64,000 bases of DNA. Origin: Staphylococcus taiwanensis. Its GTDB lineage: Bacteria > Bacillota > Bacilli > Staphylococcales > Staphylococcaceae. Location: assembly GCA_020544305.1 (NCBI GenBank), contig CP058667.1, positions 124,001 through 188,000 of the forward strand, given 5' to 3'. The notes under the pieces were generated by a model, which was not told the DNA's origin, made no database searches, and saw only the letters and a list, made by a program, of their open reading frames with translations. Positions 26,543-35,342 of this stretch are shown in pieces. Positions within the stretch are counted from its first letter, which is position 1; each line of letters opens with the position of its first letter. A program made the translations under genes and the position numbers.

Positions 26543-27244
26543 ATGAAAGCATTAATTGTATACGCGCACCCAGAGCCAAAGTCGTTTAACGGTGCTTTAA
26601 AAGATAAAGCTGTAGAAACTTTAGAAGCTCAAGGTCACGAAGTTAAGGTATCTGATTTGTATGCCATGAATTTTGACCCAGTCGCTAGAAAAGAAGATTT
26701 TAAAACATTAACAGACCCTGAATTTTTCAAATATGCTGTCGAACAAAAATATGCCTATGATAATGATGAATTAACATCTGTCATTAAAGGTGAATTTGAA
26801 AAATTGCTATGGGCAGATTTAGTTATTTTCCAATTCCCACTTTGGTGGTTTAGCGTTCCAGCAATTCTAAAAGGATGGTTTGATAAAATATTCCTCTTTG
26901 GTGGTGTATACGGTGGCGATTATGACCGTTACGACAAAGCAAGATTAACAGATAAAGTTGCAATGATTTCAACAACAACAGGCTCTCCTGAAGGTAGTTA
27001 TATGCCTAACGGTTTCTCTGGAGACATACATGAGCAAATCTTATTCCACATTAATCACGGAATGATTTATTTCTCTGGTATGACACCGCTTGAACCTTTT
27101 ATTGCATATCAAGTGAGTCACAGCGAAGAAGAAAGAAAACAATATCTTGAACAATTTGCCGATAAGTTACAACATATTGATCAAATTCCTAGAATTCAAT
27201 ATCCGAAATTAGCAGAATTTGATGATAATGGCCAATTAAAATAA
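26543..27244 (+). CDS. NAD(P)H-dependent quinone reductase, flavodoxin-like fold
   Basis: The 233-residue protein opens MKALIVYAHPEPKSFNG, the flavin-phosphate loop of the NQO1/MdaB/KefF family. FQFPLWWFSVPAILKGWFDK and STTTGSPEGSY are the other flavin/substrate segments. Such enzymes perform two-electron reduction of quinones to avoid semiquinone stress. A GGTGAG ribosome site precedes the ATG. It is closed by a strong terminator and is likely monocistronic. Together with the nitroreductase and the NmrA protein it adds to a cluster of detoxifying reductases. Confidence 0.87.
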   Translation: MKALIVYAHPEPKSFNGALKDKAVETLEAQGHEVKVSDLYAMNFDPVARKEDFKTLTDPEFFKYAVEQKYAYDNDELTSVIKGEFEKLLWADLVIFQFPLWWFSVPAILKGWFDKIFLFGGVYGGDYDRYDKARLTDKVAMISTTTGSPEGSYMPNGFSGDIHEQILFHINHGMIYFSGMTPLEPFIAYQVSHSEEERKQYLEQFADKLQHIDQIPRIQYPKLAEFDDNGQLK

Positions 27245-27260
27245 AACTATAAATGATATA

Positions 27261-27301
27261 AATACCTCGACGTTGAATATAATTTTCATTGTCGAGGTAT
27301 T
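27261..27301 (+). terminator. Terminator after the quinone reductase
   Basis: AATACCTCGAC (27261-27271) pairs perfectly with GTCGAGGTATT (27291-27301), followed by TTATT. Confidence 0.85.
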
Positions 27302-27524
27302 TTATTTAGAATCTGAATTGCCGCGCAATAGCTACATAGTAGACATGCAATAATAAACCTCTTTATTAAAATATTTTATGATTACCCTAAAACAAACTAG
27401 CCCTCCGTAAATACATATGTAATATAAGATGTAAACTTATATTTTTGGATTAAATAGGGTATGATAACAATAATAATTTTTATGAAAATTATAAATAAAA
27501 AATAATAAAAGGTGCTGATGGATT

Positions 27525-28919
27525 ATGTCAGAAGAAAAATCTAATAAATTTAAGTTTAAGACGCCACACACGTATGCATTATTGATGTTTGTCATATTTA
27601 TAGCTTGGTTGCTGACGTATATTATTCCAGCTGGAGAGTATACGCGTGAGAAGAAAGGTGGCCAAACGCTTGTAGTTTCTGGAACATATCATACTGTAGA
27701 TTCAGCACATGTAAATTTTTTAGAAATTTTTAGGGCAATCCCAGAAGGTTTAATCAGTGGTGGGGAAATTGTCTTTTACATATTTCTTGTAGGTGGTGCC
27801 TTTGGTATTATTCATAAAACAGGTGCCTTTGAAAATGGCGTTAACAAAGCAATGCGAATGTTGGGGAAAGCGAACTTCCTTATGATTCCTTTAACGATGT
27901 TAATATTCTCAGTTCTAGGTTTTACGATAGGCTTGGCAGAAGAAACAATTATTTTCGTGCCTATTGGCATTATTATTGCACGTACGTTAGGCTATGATGC
28001 ATTAACAGGCGCGGCAATGGTTATTTTAGGTGCAGCTAGTGGTTTCAGTGGCGGTATGTTAAATCCCTTTACAGTTGGGGTTGCACAAACGGTTGCAGAG
28101 TTACCTATGTTCTCTGGTTGGGGATTACGTACAATTATCTATTTATTTATCTTAACAGCAGCGATTTCAACAGTGATGCTATATGCACGTAAAGTTAAGA
28201 AAGATAAGACAAAGAGTATTGTATATGAATTAGAACGTGAAGAAGGCCATGTGTCACAGAAAGTAGAATATCAACATTTCAGTAAGAGACAAGCCGCTAG
28301 TTTATTAATTATTGTCGCAACTATTTTATGTAATGTCTTTGGTATTTTTGTCTTTGGTTGGACATTTAATGAAATGAGTGCCAATTTTCTACTTGCAGGG
28401 ATAGTCGCAGGTCTAGTAAGTGGCTTAGGACTCAATGGTACGTTTGATGCATTAATAGAAGGTATGCAGAATATTCTTTTTGGAGCTATGATTGTCGGAT
28501 TTGCCAAAGGGATTGTAGTTCTTTTGGAAAATGGTAAAATCATCGACACGATTGTACACGGTATGACCACTTTACTATCAGATGTCCCAGCATCTTTCGT
28601 TATTATAGCGATGTTTATTTTACAATTCTTACTTAATTTCTTTATTCCATCTGGTTCGGGACAAGCGTTAACAACAATGCCGTTGATGGTACCAATATCT
28701 GATTTATTGCACATTAATCGTCAACTTACTGTATTAGCGTTCCAATATGGGGACTCTATAAGTAATATATTATTCCCAACATCAGCTATACTGATGGGTG
28801 CGTTGGCAGTCGGTCGCATTTCCTATACACAATGGATAAAATTCGTGTGGAAATTGATTTTATTGTGGGTCATTATTTGTGCAGTTGCCATGTCGATTGC
28901 CTTAGCTATCGGCTACTAG
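27525..28919 (+). CDS. YfcC family carrier (ArcD/DcuC-like basic amino acid or dicarboxylate transporter)
   Basis: The 464-residue protein has about 12 membrane segments, starting FKTPHTYALLMFVIFIAWLLTYIIPAGEY, the usual opening of YfcC/C4-dicarboxylate carriers. Inner repeats ETIIFVPIGIIIARTLGYDALTG and NFFIPSGSGQALTTMPLM form the substrate-binding half-sites. YfcC relatives are annotated as arginine/ornithine antiporters or dicarboxylate carriers; no arc genes are adjacent. AAAGGTG lies before ATG 27525. The 280-base upstream region has a terminator and an AT-rich promoter area with GGGTATGAT but no clear operator. Confidence 0.78.
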   Translation: MSEEKSNKFKFKTPHTYALLMFVIFIAWLLTYIIPAGEYTREKKGGQTLVVSGTYHTVDSAHVNFLEIFRAIPEGLISGGEIVFYIFLVGGAFGIIHKTGAFENGVNKAMRMLGKANFLMIPLTMLIFSVLGFTIGLAEETIIFVPIGIIIARTLGYDALTGAAMVILGAASGFSGGMLNPFTVGVAQTVAELPMFSGWGLRTIIYLFILTAAISTVMLYARKVKKDKTKSIVYELEREEGHVSQKVEYQHFSKRQAASLLIIVATILCNVFGIFVFGWTFNEMSANFLLAGIVAGLVSGLGLNGTFDALIEGMQNILFGAMIVGFAKGIVVLLENGKIIDTIVHGMTTLLSDVPASFVIIAMFILQFLLNFFIPSGSGQALTTMPLMVPISDLLHINRQLTVLAFQYGDSISNILFPTSAILMGALAVGRISYTQWIKFVWKLILLWVIICAVAMSIALAIGY

Positions 28920-29008
28920 GAAAAGCAAAAATGAAATAAGAGGGTAGACTGACGGTTGTCTGAAGTTAGTAAGAAGGTTGTCTAAAAAAGCCTTTGCAAT
29001 AAGAGATT

Positions 29009-29038
29009 GGCGGGTTTCTATTTAAACAGAAATCCGCC
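29009..29038. terminator. Terminator between convergent YfcC and MFS genes
   Basis: GGCGGGTTTCT (29009-29019) pairs with AGAAATCCGCC (29028-29038) around an AT loop. Suitable for both strands. Confidence 0.75.
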
Positions 29039-29053
29039 ATTATTAATATGAAA

Positions 29054-30250
29054 TCAACTATTTACTGTTGAATGGTATGGATGTTTATGATGTTTGCCAT
29101 GAACGATGTAATAAGCAACAATCGCAATAATTAATAATATAGCCATGGTCAGATACAAGTTTCGATAGCCCATAAATGGAATGATTAAACCTAAGATAAA
29201 TGGTCCCATACCAGCACCAAAGTCAACAAAGATGAAATAAGTGGATGTTGCTAACCCCATTTTGGCTTTTGGTGATTGTTGTATTGCAATCGCTTGTGCA
29301 GTTGGAATAATTGTTCCATAGCCAAAACCAATAAACGCTGCTGACACAAGTAAAAGTAAAGAAGACGTTGTCATGCTTAATAACACTAAACCAACTACAA
29401 AGCTAATCATGACAGGATACATGACTTTGTTTTCTCCGTAGTTATCATAAATTTTTCCTGTAAATGGTCGTGTAATAAAAGTTGCTATCGCGTAGATAAC
29501 GAAGAAATAACTTGCTGCTGTAACGAGATCTAACATATCAGCATAAATGGATAAGAATGATAGTACGCTTGAGTATGCAATACCTACTAATACTGTGACC
29601 ATTGAAATGGGTAATGCTTCTTTTTGTAGGAATGCATGTATACCTCTAGGTTTAGTCGTCTCTGTTTCCATACTAGTAATGTCGTTAGTTGGCAATTTTT
29701 TAATAAAAATAGTAAACATTAAAGCAATAATAATACTAACTAAACTGATCGCAAATATTGAAGAAAACCCTAAACGATTCGTTAAGATTAAACCAAAGAA
29801 GGGTCCGAAAGCTGAAGCTAACGTCACGCTTAAACCGTAATAACCGATGCCTTCACCTTTACGTGCTTCTGGAATAAGTCTTGATGAAATTGTTCCTGTT
29901 GCAGTTGATGAGAAACCGAATGCAATACCATGTATAAAACGAACTAACATTAGAATCCAAATATTAGTGATTGTAAAGTATAAGGCAATCGCAACAACTG
30001 ATGCGATGACGCTATAAAATAATATCGATTTAGGTTGGAGCTGATCAATAATACGTCCAGAACCTAAACGGCCGCCTAACATACCGATGATAAACACACC
30101 AGCGGCTAAACCACCAATACTTTCAGATGCGTGATATTCATCAATGGTGAATGCCGTGACCGTTACAATAAGCATGTAATGTATTAAATACATAAAGAAA
30201 TTGACTAATGTAACGAAGATAAAATCTTTCGTCCATAAGCGATGATCCAT
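29054..30250 (-). CDS. MFS transporter, 12-helix DHA1-like
   Basis: The 398-residue protein has 12 membrane helices, with motif A-like GGRLGSGRIIDQLQPK after helix 2, RFIHGIAFG in helix 4 and the second-half RPFTGKIYDNYGENK. Its short charged ends fit drug or metabolite exporters of the YttB/AraJ kind. GGAGG precedes the ATG by 6 bases. It is divergent from a LysR-type regulator with 146 bases between the starts and a perfect dyad in that space, so LysR control is likely. Substrate unknown. Confidence 0.8.
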   Translation of the reverse strand: MDHRLWTKDFIFVTLVNFFMYLIHYMLIVTVTAFTIDEYHASESIGGLAAGVFIIGMLGGRLGSGRIIDQLQPKSILFYSVIASVVAIALYFTITNIWILMLVRFIHGIAFGFSSTATGTISSRLIPEARKGEGIGYYGLSVTLASAFGPFFGLILTNRLGFSSIFAISLVSIIIALMFTIFIKKLPTNDITSMETETTKPRGIHAFLQKEALPISMVTVLVGIAYSSVLSFLSIYADMLDLVTAASYFFVIYAIATFITRPFTGKIYDNYGENKVMYPVMISFVVGLVLLSMTTSSLLLLVSAAFIGFGYGTIIPTAQAIAIQQSPKAKMGLATSTYFIFVDFGAGMGPFILGLIIPFMGYRNLYLTMAILLIIAIVAYYIVHGKHHKHPYHSTVNS

Positions 30251-30270
30251 GATGTCCCTCCTATAATATT

Positions 30271-30289
30271 TAGAGTGACTTAAACTCTA
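30271..30289. promoter_or_regulatory. Dyad operator in the MFS/LysR divergent region
   Basis: TAGAGT-gacttaa-ACTCTA is a perfect 6-bp inverted repeat, 21 bases from the MFS start. It is a reasonable LysR-family binding site controlling both genes. Confidence 0.45.
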
Positions 30290-30396
30290 GAAATTAATAT
30301 TTGATTGCAATATCCATTATATTAATAATAAATACTAATGTATAATTAGAATAAATGATTTTAATATAAGTAAAAGTGATGTAAATGGAGGTATAT

Positions 30397-31299
30397 ATGA
30401 ACTTTGAACAACTTAGCTATGTTAAGACGGTTTATGAAGAAGAATCAATGATTCATGCAAGTGAACGGATGCATATTAGCCAATCAGCGATGAGCCAATC
30501 AATCGCGCATTTAGAAGAAGAATTGGGATATAAATTATTTTATCGCTCGAGAAAAGGGACGGTACCCACAGAAATTGGGAAACGTTTAATTCCTAAAATT
30601 TTAGATATCATTGAGACGAAAAATGCATTACTTTCAGAAGTAGATAGCATAGAAACACATTTTGAAGGTAAGATTAAAATCGCTACCAACCCAACACTTT
30701 TTCATAAATTACTTCCAAAAGTGTTATCGCAATTTAAAAAAGACCACCCTAGTGTTGATATTGAAGTGATTGAATCAGATAAAGCGGATATTTTACGTAA
30801 GATTGAGGAGCATGACATCGATTTAGGCCTTATAGGTAAGAAAGATACTTCAGAAATTCCAAACAATATAACTGAATTTCCACTTCATTTCGGCTCAAAT
30901 TTTAAATTAATTGTACCTGCCAAATCTAAACTTACGTTTAAAGAAACGGTGGATTTAGAAGATATTAAAGATTATCCATTTGTGTTATATGATCGTAGTT
31001 TTTATCATCATCAACTTAAGAAATTCCAAGAAGCCAATGGAGAGTTAAAAATTGTCTTCCGTACAAATAACCCGATTGTTTTAATGAGAACAGTAGCAGA
31101 AGGATTGGGCGTTGGCATTGTCTCTAGTTTTATGGTTGAAAATGAACCTTTCTTAAACAATGACTTGATTGAAGCGGTACCACTTGGACGTTCATTTGAC
31201 TATACAGTTAACTTTGTAGCGATTACACATCAGGAACGCCAAAATGATCCGACGATACTTGAATTTATAAATTATTTAAGAGACTATAAAACGTTATAA
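30397..31299 (+). CDS. LysR-family transcription regulator
   Basis: The 300-residue protein has the LTTR winged helix at the N-terminus (MNFEQLSYVKTVYEEESMI, then ISQSAMSQSIAHLEEELG) and a two-lobed effector domain (residues ~90-295, IKIATNPTLFHKLLPKVL to NYLRDYKTL). It is divergent from the MFS gene it probably controls. ATG 30397 is preceded by GGAGG at 6 bases; the upstream in-frame ATG at 30385 overlaps the ribosome site. Ligand unknown. Confidence 0.9.
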   Translation: MNFEQLSYVKTVYEEESMIHASERMHISQSAMSQSIAHLEEELGYKLFYRSRKGTVPTEIGKRLIPKILDIIETKNALLSEVDSIETHFEGKIKIATNPTLFHKLLPKVLSQFKKDHPSVDIEVIESDKADILRKIEEHDIDLGLIGKKDTSEIPNNITEFPLHFGSNFKLIVPAKSKLTFKETVDLEDIKDYPFVLYDRSFYHHQLKKFQEANGELKIVFRTNNPIVLMRTVAEGLGVGIVSSFMVENEPFLNNDLIEAVPLGRSFDYTVNFVAITHQERQNDPTILEFINYLRDYKTL

Positions 31300-31405
31300 A
31301 TCAACATATAACAAAAATGTGTCGATTTTGTTATAAAAATTTAGCTCAATTTAAATGGGTTTTAGTATATAATACTGTGTATCACCAATAGAAAGGAAAC
31401 AACCT

Positions 31406-31645
31406 ATGAAGTTAGACAGTATCAATTTAGTTTCAAGTATTTTATGTTTATTATCATTCTTACTAGCATTATCAATCATGTTTACAAGCATGTTTTGGTA
31501 TGTCCCAGGATTGTTAGTGATGTTACTAGCGATTATTGCAAGTGTCTTAGGTATTTTAAAAGGTAACAAAGCAATCAATATCACATTTTTAGTTTTAAAT
31601 ATTGTTTTTTTAATTATATTCTCAAGTCCGTTACTTTTAGCGTAA
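31406..31645 (+). CDS. Small integral membrane protein, unknown
   Basis: The 79-residue protein is almost entirely hydrophobic, with three predicted helices (about 7-28, 30-50, 57-77) broken by short polar turns GNKAIN. No recognised family. A TATAAT-like box and AAAGGAAAC lie before ATG 31406, and a strong GAGTGGAAC-type terminator follows, so it is an independent unit. Residues are composition-typical of DUF-type small membrane proteins; no function is proposed. Confidence 0.7.
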   Translation: MKLDSINLVSSILCLLSFLLALSIMFTSMFWYVPGLLVMLLAIIASVLGILKGNKAINITFLVLNIVFLIIFSSPLLLA

Positions 31646-31692
31646 ATATTTAAGACGCATATATACTTTATTGAAGAAACGAGTCACTATTA

Positions 31693-31737
31693 CGAGAGTG
31701 GAACGATGAAATTATTTTTATTTCTGTTCTACTCTCG
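31693..31737 (+). terminator. Intrinsic terminator, GTGGGAC-related hairpin
   Basis: CGAGAGTGGAAC (31693-31704) pairs with GTTCTACTCTCG (31726-31737), extended by GAAAT/ATTTC; TTTTTATTT follows. Confidence 0.85.
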
Positions 31738-31803
31738 TTTTTATTTGTCTGCAATAAGGGTAGGTAGAAAGAAATATGGTATTTATCAGAGGGGGTACTA
31801 AAA

Positions 31804-32331
31804 ATGGATGTAAGATTTCCAATTGGAGAATTTGAAGCACCGCAAAACCCAACAGTTGTAGACGTTAAAAAGTGGATGAGTGATATAGAAGTATATATGG
31901 ATCGTTTGAACGAAACAGTATCGCATTTAAGTGATGACCAGTTAAAACGTCAATATCGTGAAGGTAGTTGGACAGTAAGACAACTGGTGCATCATATTGC
32001 AGATTCTCAAATTAATTTATATGAAAGATTGAAAATGACGTTAACAGAAGATGGTGTGACGGCATTTATGTTTAATCAAAACAAGTGGGTCGAATTACCA
32101 GATTCAACTTTATCAATAGATGTGTCGCTAAACATTTTAGAAGGACTTAATAAGCGAATTGTAGAAATGGGCAATCATGTCACTGAAAATGATTTAAGTC
32201 GTTATATTACTTTGTCAGACGGCAGCCACGTTTCAGCAGCAGAACTATTAGCTAAATTATCTTGGCATGAACGTCATCATTTAGAACATATTAAAATTGC
32301 TTTATCAGACCAAGGTATTGTCGAAGTATAA
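31804..32331 (+). CDS. bstA: Bacillithiol transferase, DinB/YfiT family
   Basis: The 175-residue four-helix protein matches BstA/YfiT. It has three metal-binding histidines: one in RQLVHHIADS and two in the C-terminal WHERHHLEHI. YREGSWTVRQLVHH is the family signature. BstA joins bacillithiol to electrophiles for detoxification; staphylococci use bacillithiol as their low-molecular-weight thiol. A GAGGGGG ribosome site lies before ATG 31804. It stands alone downstream of a terminator. Confidence 0.82.
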   Translation: MDVRFPIGEFEAPQNPTVVDVKKWMSDIEVYMDRLNETVSHLSDDQLKRQYREGSWTVRQLVHHIADSQINLYERLKMTLTEDGVTAFMFNQNKWVELPDSTLSIDVSLNILEGLNKRIVEMGNHVTENDLSRYITLSDGSHVSAAELLAKLSWHERHHLEHIKIALSDQGIVEV

Positions 32332-32482
32332 AAGTATAAAACGTTGTTATGATACTTTGAAATTTAAATCATCTACTACTTAAGAATGAACTTCTAAAAA
32401 ATTAAGGCTTTCAAGTAATAGTAAATTATAAAACCTGCTATAATTTGAACTTATTAAGAGAGAGTATTGGGGAGGTTGTTTC

Positions 32483-33517
32483 ATGGAAGAGCAAGTTTTA
32501 GTTACAGGAGGTACAGGTTTCTTAGGTTTACGCATCATATCAGAATTACTCAACCAAGGGTATAAAGTACGTTCAACAATGCGTTCTGAATCTAAGAAAG
32601 CATCTGTATTAGAAACACTTAGAGAACAAGGGATTGACACTCAGAATTTAACATTTGTGAAAGCTGATTTATCAAAAGATGAAAATTGGCCAGAAGCAAT
32701 GGAAGATTGTACCTACGTAATGAGTGTGGCTTCACCAGTGGTTATGGGAAGTGTGAGTGTTGAAGATGAACAATCGATTAATAAACAAGCGGTTGAGGGT
32801 ATTCAACGTATTTTAAGAGCTGCTGAGAAATCGGATGTGCGTCGTGTGATTATGACAGCAAACTTTGGCGCAGTTGGTTTCAGTAATAAAGATAAATCAA
32901 GTGTGACAACGGAAGAGAACTGGACAGATCCCAATGTCAAAGGATTGTCAGTATATGAAAAATCTAAGCTAATCGCTGAAAGAGCAGCATGGGACTTTGT
33001 CAATGCCACTGAAAATCACATTGAATTCGCAACAATTAATCCTGTAGCTATTCTTGGACCGTCTTTAAATCAACATATGTCATTAAGTTTCCAATTTGTT
33101 GAAAATATCGCTAGCGGTAAAATGAAACGTATTCCAAACATACCAATGAATATTGTAGACGTTAGAGACGTCGCTTTGTTACACGTGTTAGCAATGAAGA
33201 CACCTGAAGCAAAAGGTAAACGTTTTATTGCTACTGCTGATGGACAAATCTCTATGCCAGAAATTGCTGAATTAATTAGAGAAAAAAGACCACAAATCGC
33301 TAGCAACGTTTCAACTAAAAAACTTCCTGATTTCGTTATTAAATTAGGTGCGAAATTTAATAGTGAAGCGAGTGAAGGTAAATTACTTCTTGAAATGAAT
33401 AGAAATGTAAGTAACCAACAAGCACGTAACATTTTAGGTTGGACACCAATGTACACTCAAGAAGAAGCGATTTTAGCGTCTATCGATAGTATGACAAAAT
33501 ATGGCGTAATAAAATAA
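32483..33517 (+). CDS. NAD(P)-dependent epimerase/dihydroflavonol-reductase-type SDR (aldehyde reductase)
   Basis: The 344-residue protein begins with the extended-SDR motif VTGGTGFLGLRI and contains the catalytic tyrosine-lysine in SVYEKSKLIAE (YxxxK). The order ADLSKDENWPEAM..VASP and INPVAILGP is typical of dihydroflavonol-4-reductase-like aldehyde and ketone reductases found in Firmicutes and yeasts. Substrate unknown; carbonyl detoxification is a reasonable inference. A GGGGAGG ribosome site precedes the ATG. A terminator follows at 33545. Confidence 0.85.
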   Translation: MEEQVLVTGGTGFLGLRIISELLNQGYKVRSTMRSESKKASVLETLREQGIDTQNLTFVKADLSKDENWPEAMEDCTYVMSVASPVVMGSVSVEDEQSINKQAVEGIQRILRAAEKSDVRRVIMTANFGAVGFSNKDKSSVTTEENWTDPNVKGLSVYEKSKLIAERAAWDFVNATENHIEFATINPVAILGPSLNQHMSLSFQFVENIASGKMKRIPNIPMNIVDVRDVALLHVLAMKTPEAKGKRFIATADGQISMPEIAELIREKRPQIASNVSTKKLPDFVIKLGAKFNSEASEGKLLLEMNRNVSNQQARNILGWTPMYTQEEAILASIDSMTKYGVIK

Positions 33518-33544
33518 TACAATTTAAATAGATCAATTTTAGTA

Positions 33545-33587
33545 AACACCTTTACCTGTAATGATGTAATTATAGGATAAAGGTGTT
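33545..33587 (+). terminator. Terminator after the aldehyde reductase
   Basis: AACACCTTTA (33545-33554) pairs perfectly with TAAAGGTGTT (33578-33587), followed by TTTTT. Confidence 0.85.
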
Positions 33588-33604
33588 TTTTTACTTCAAA
33601 AATT

Positions 33605-33618
33605 TGTAAACGTTTACT
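33605..33618. promoter_or_regulatory. cre site 1 (CcpA) of the polyol operon
   Basis: TGTAAACGTTTACT contains the perfect palindrome GTAAACGTTTAC and matches the cre core. It lies just upstream of the putative -35 box, where CcpA may repress or activate. Confidence 0.7.
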
Positions 33619-33628
33619 TTTTTTCTTG

Positions 33629-33658
33629 TTGCATGAATTTTTCATGTGTTAGTATATA
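33629..33658 (+). promoter_or_regulatory. Polyol operon promoter with internal dyad
   Basis: TTGCAT (33629-33634), 18-base gap, TATATA (33653-33658). The spacer region contains the perfect inverted repeat CATGAA-TTT-TTCATG (33632-33646), a candidate operator for a specific regulator that is not in the window. Confidence 0.45.
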
Positions 33659-33661
33659 TTT

Positions 33662-33677
33662 ATGATAACGTTTTCAT
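33662..33677. promoter_or_regulatory. cre site 2 (CcpA) of the polyol operon
   Basis: ATGATAACGTTTTCAT matches the cre consensus at 15 of 16 positions. It lies immediately after the -10 box, a repression position. Confidence 0.6.
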
Positions 33678-33699
33678 AAAAGATAAGTGAGGTGAAACG

Positions 33700-35307
33700 A
33701 TGAGTAACACAGATATTAAAAAATATATTGAAGAAGGACATTTAACTGTCGGCATCGAATTTGGTTCGACACGAATCAAGGCAATTGCTGTGAATGATCA
33801 ATGTCAGACCATCGCAACCGGATCGTTCGAATGGGAGAATAGTTATCGCAACGGTTATTGGACGTATTCGATGAACGACGCTTGGGTAGGTATTCAAAAA
33901 GCATACGGCGCGATGACCCAAGAACTTAAAGATAAATACAATGTAACGGTTACACAACTTGCCTCTCTAGGTATAAGTGGTATGATGCATGGTTATTTAC
34001 CGTTTGACGAACATGATGACTTACTCGTTCCATTTAGAACATGGCGTAATAATAATGCGAATAAAGCGGCTGAAGTATTACGTGAAGATTTTCAAGTAAA
34101 TATTCCAGAACGTTGGAGCATTGCGCAATTATATCAATCCGCATTAGATAATGAGGAACATGTTAGTAAAGTACGTTACATGACGACGCTTGCAGGTTAC
34201 ATACATTGGTACTTAACAGATGAGAAAGTACTTGGTATTGGGGATGCGTCTGGTATGTTCCCAATCGATAGTGAAACACAAGATTATCGTCAAGATATTA
34301 TCGAACGTTTTAATGCCCTCTTTTCTGAAAAGGGATATACACAAGATATTAAAGATATCTTGCCTAAAGTAGTCGTTGCGGGTGAGTATGCCGGACGTCT
34401 AACGGAAACAGGTGCCAAATTGGTCGATCCGAATGGAGAATTACAAGCAGGTTGTCCATTATGTGCGCCTGAAGCGGATGCAGCAACGGGTATGGTAGCG
34501 ACAAATAGTGTCGCACCTAGAACCGGTAATGTCTCAGCTGGAACAAGCATCTTCTCAATGATAGTTCTAGAAAAGCCAATCAAAGATGTTTATCCAGAGG
34601 TGGATATTGTTACAACACCAGATGGTTATGAAGTGGCTATGATTCACGCTAATAACTGTACGTCTGATATTAACGCTTGGGTTGATTTGTTCGGAGAAGT
34701 ATTTGAGACAATGGGCGTTAAATATGACAAAGGTGAACTTTTCACTAAGTTATTCGAAAGTGCGTTAAAAGGTGATAACGATTTAGGCAAATTATTATCT
34801 TTCGGTTATATTTCAGGCGAATTTATTACAGATGTACAACATGGCTATCCAATGTTGGTACGTTCAGTAGATAGTAACTTCAATTTAGCCAATTTAATGA
34901 AGACACATATTTATAGTGCCTTTAGTACCTTGAAAATTGGTATCGACTTACTAAAAGATAAAGAAAACATTCAAATCGATTCCATGTTCGGTCATGGTGG
35001 TATTTTCAAGACTGAAAAAGTGGCACAAACTTTCTTAGCAGCTGCACTTCAAAGTCCTGTACGTGTAATGCAAACGGCTAGTGAAGGTGGCGCATGGGGG
35101 ATTGCAGTTCTAGCAAGATATATGGTTGAAGAAGAAACAACTGATTTAGCAACATATCTGAACGACTTCGCATTCAAAGGAACAGAGTCGATTACAATCG
35201 AACCGACTGAAGAAGAAGTTGCAAGTTTTGATGCTTACACAGAACGTTTCAAACAAGGCATTCCACTTGAACGTCTTGCGCATGAACAATTCAATACAGA
35301 ACAATAA
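33700..35307 (+). CDS. FGGY-family carbohydrate kinase (pentulose kinase candidate)
   Basis: The 535-residue kinase has the FGGY phosphate-1 loop VGIEFGSTRIKAIAV, the ISGMMHGYLPFD substrate segment, TGNVSAGTSIFSM, and an adenosine-binding GHGGIF region near the C-terminus. FGGY enzymes phosphorylate ketopentoses, polyols or glycerol. It is the first gene of an operon with a CsbX/RbtT-type transporter and an SDR, which suggests a scheme of polyol uptake, oxidation to a ketose and phosphorylation. D-ribulose or D-xylulose is the likely class; the exact sugar is not deducible. Double cre sites point to catabolite repression. Confidence 0.8.
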   Translation: MSNTDIKKYIEEGHLTVGIEFGSTRIKAIAVNDQCQTIATGSFEWENSYRNGYWTYSMNDAWVGIQKAYGAMTQELKDKYNVTVTQLASLGISGMMHGYLPFDEHDDLLVPFRTWRNNNANKAAEVLREDFQVNIPERWSIAQLYQSALDNEEHVSKVRYMTTLAGYIHWYLTDEKVLGIGDASGMFPIDSETQDYRQDIIERFNALFSEKGYTQDIKDILPKVVVAGEYAGRLTETGAKLVDPNGELQAGCPLCAPEADAATGMVATNSVAPRTGNVSAGTSIFSMIVLEKPIKDVYPEVDIVTTPDGYEVAMIHANNCTSDINAWVDLFGEVFETMGVKYDKGELFTKLFESALKGDNDLGKLLSFGYISGEFITDVQHGYPMLVRSVDSNFNLANLMKTHIYSAFSTLKIGIDLLKDKENIQIDSMFGHGGIFKTEKVAQTFLAAALQSPVRVMQTASEGGAWGIAVLARYMVEEETTDLATYLNDFAFKGTESITIEPTEEEVASFDAYTERFKQGIPLERLAHEQFNTEQ

Positions 35308-35342
35308 AACAATGAAAAACAAAGGAAGAAAGTGGGATTAAG

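Noticed and set aside
27302..27524. Possible T-box or arginine-responsive site before the YfcC gene
   Set aside because: No T-box consensus, specifier stem or antiterminator pair is visible; AT-rich matches to ARG boxes are too weak.
29547..29840. 97-codon frame opposite the MFS gene
   Set aside because: Antisense to conserved membrane helices and without a ribosome site.
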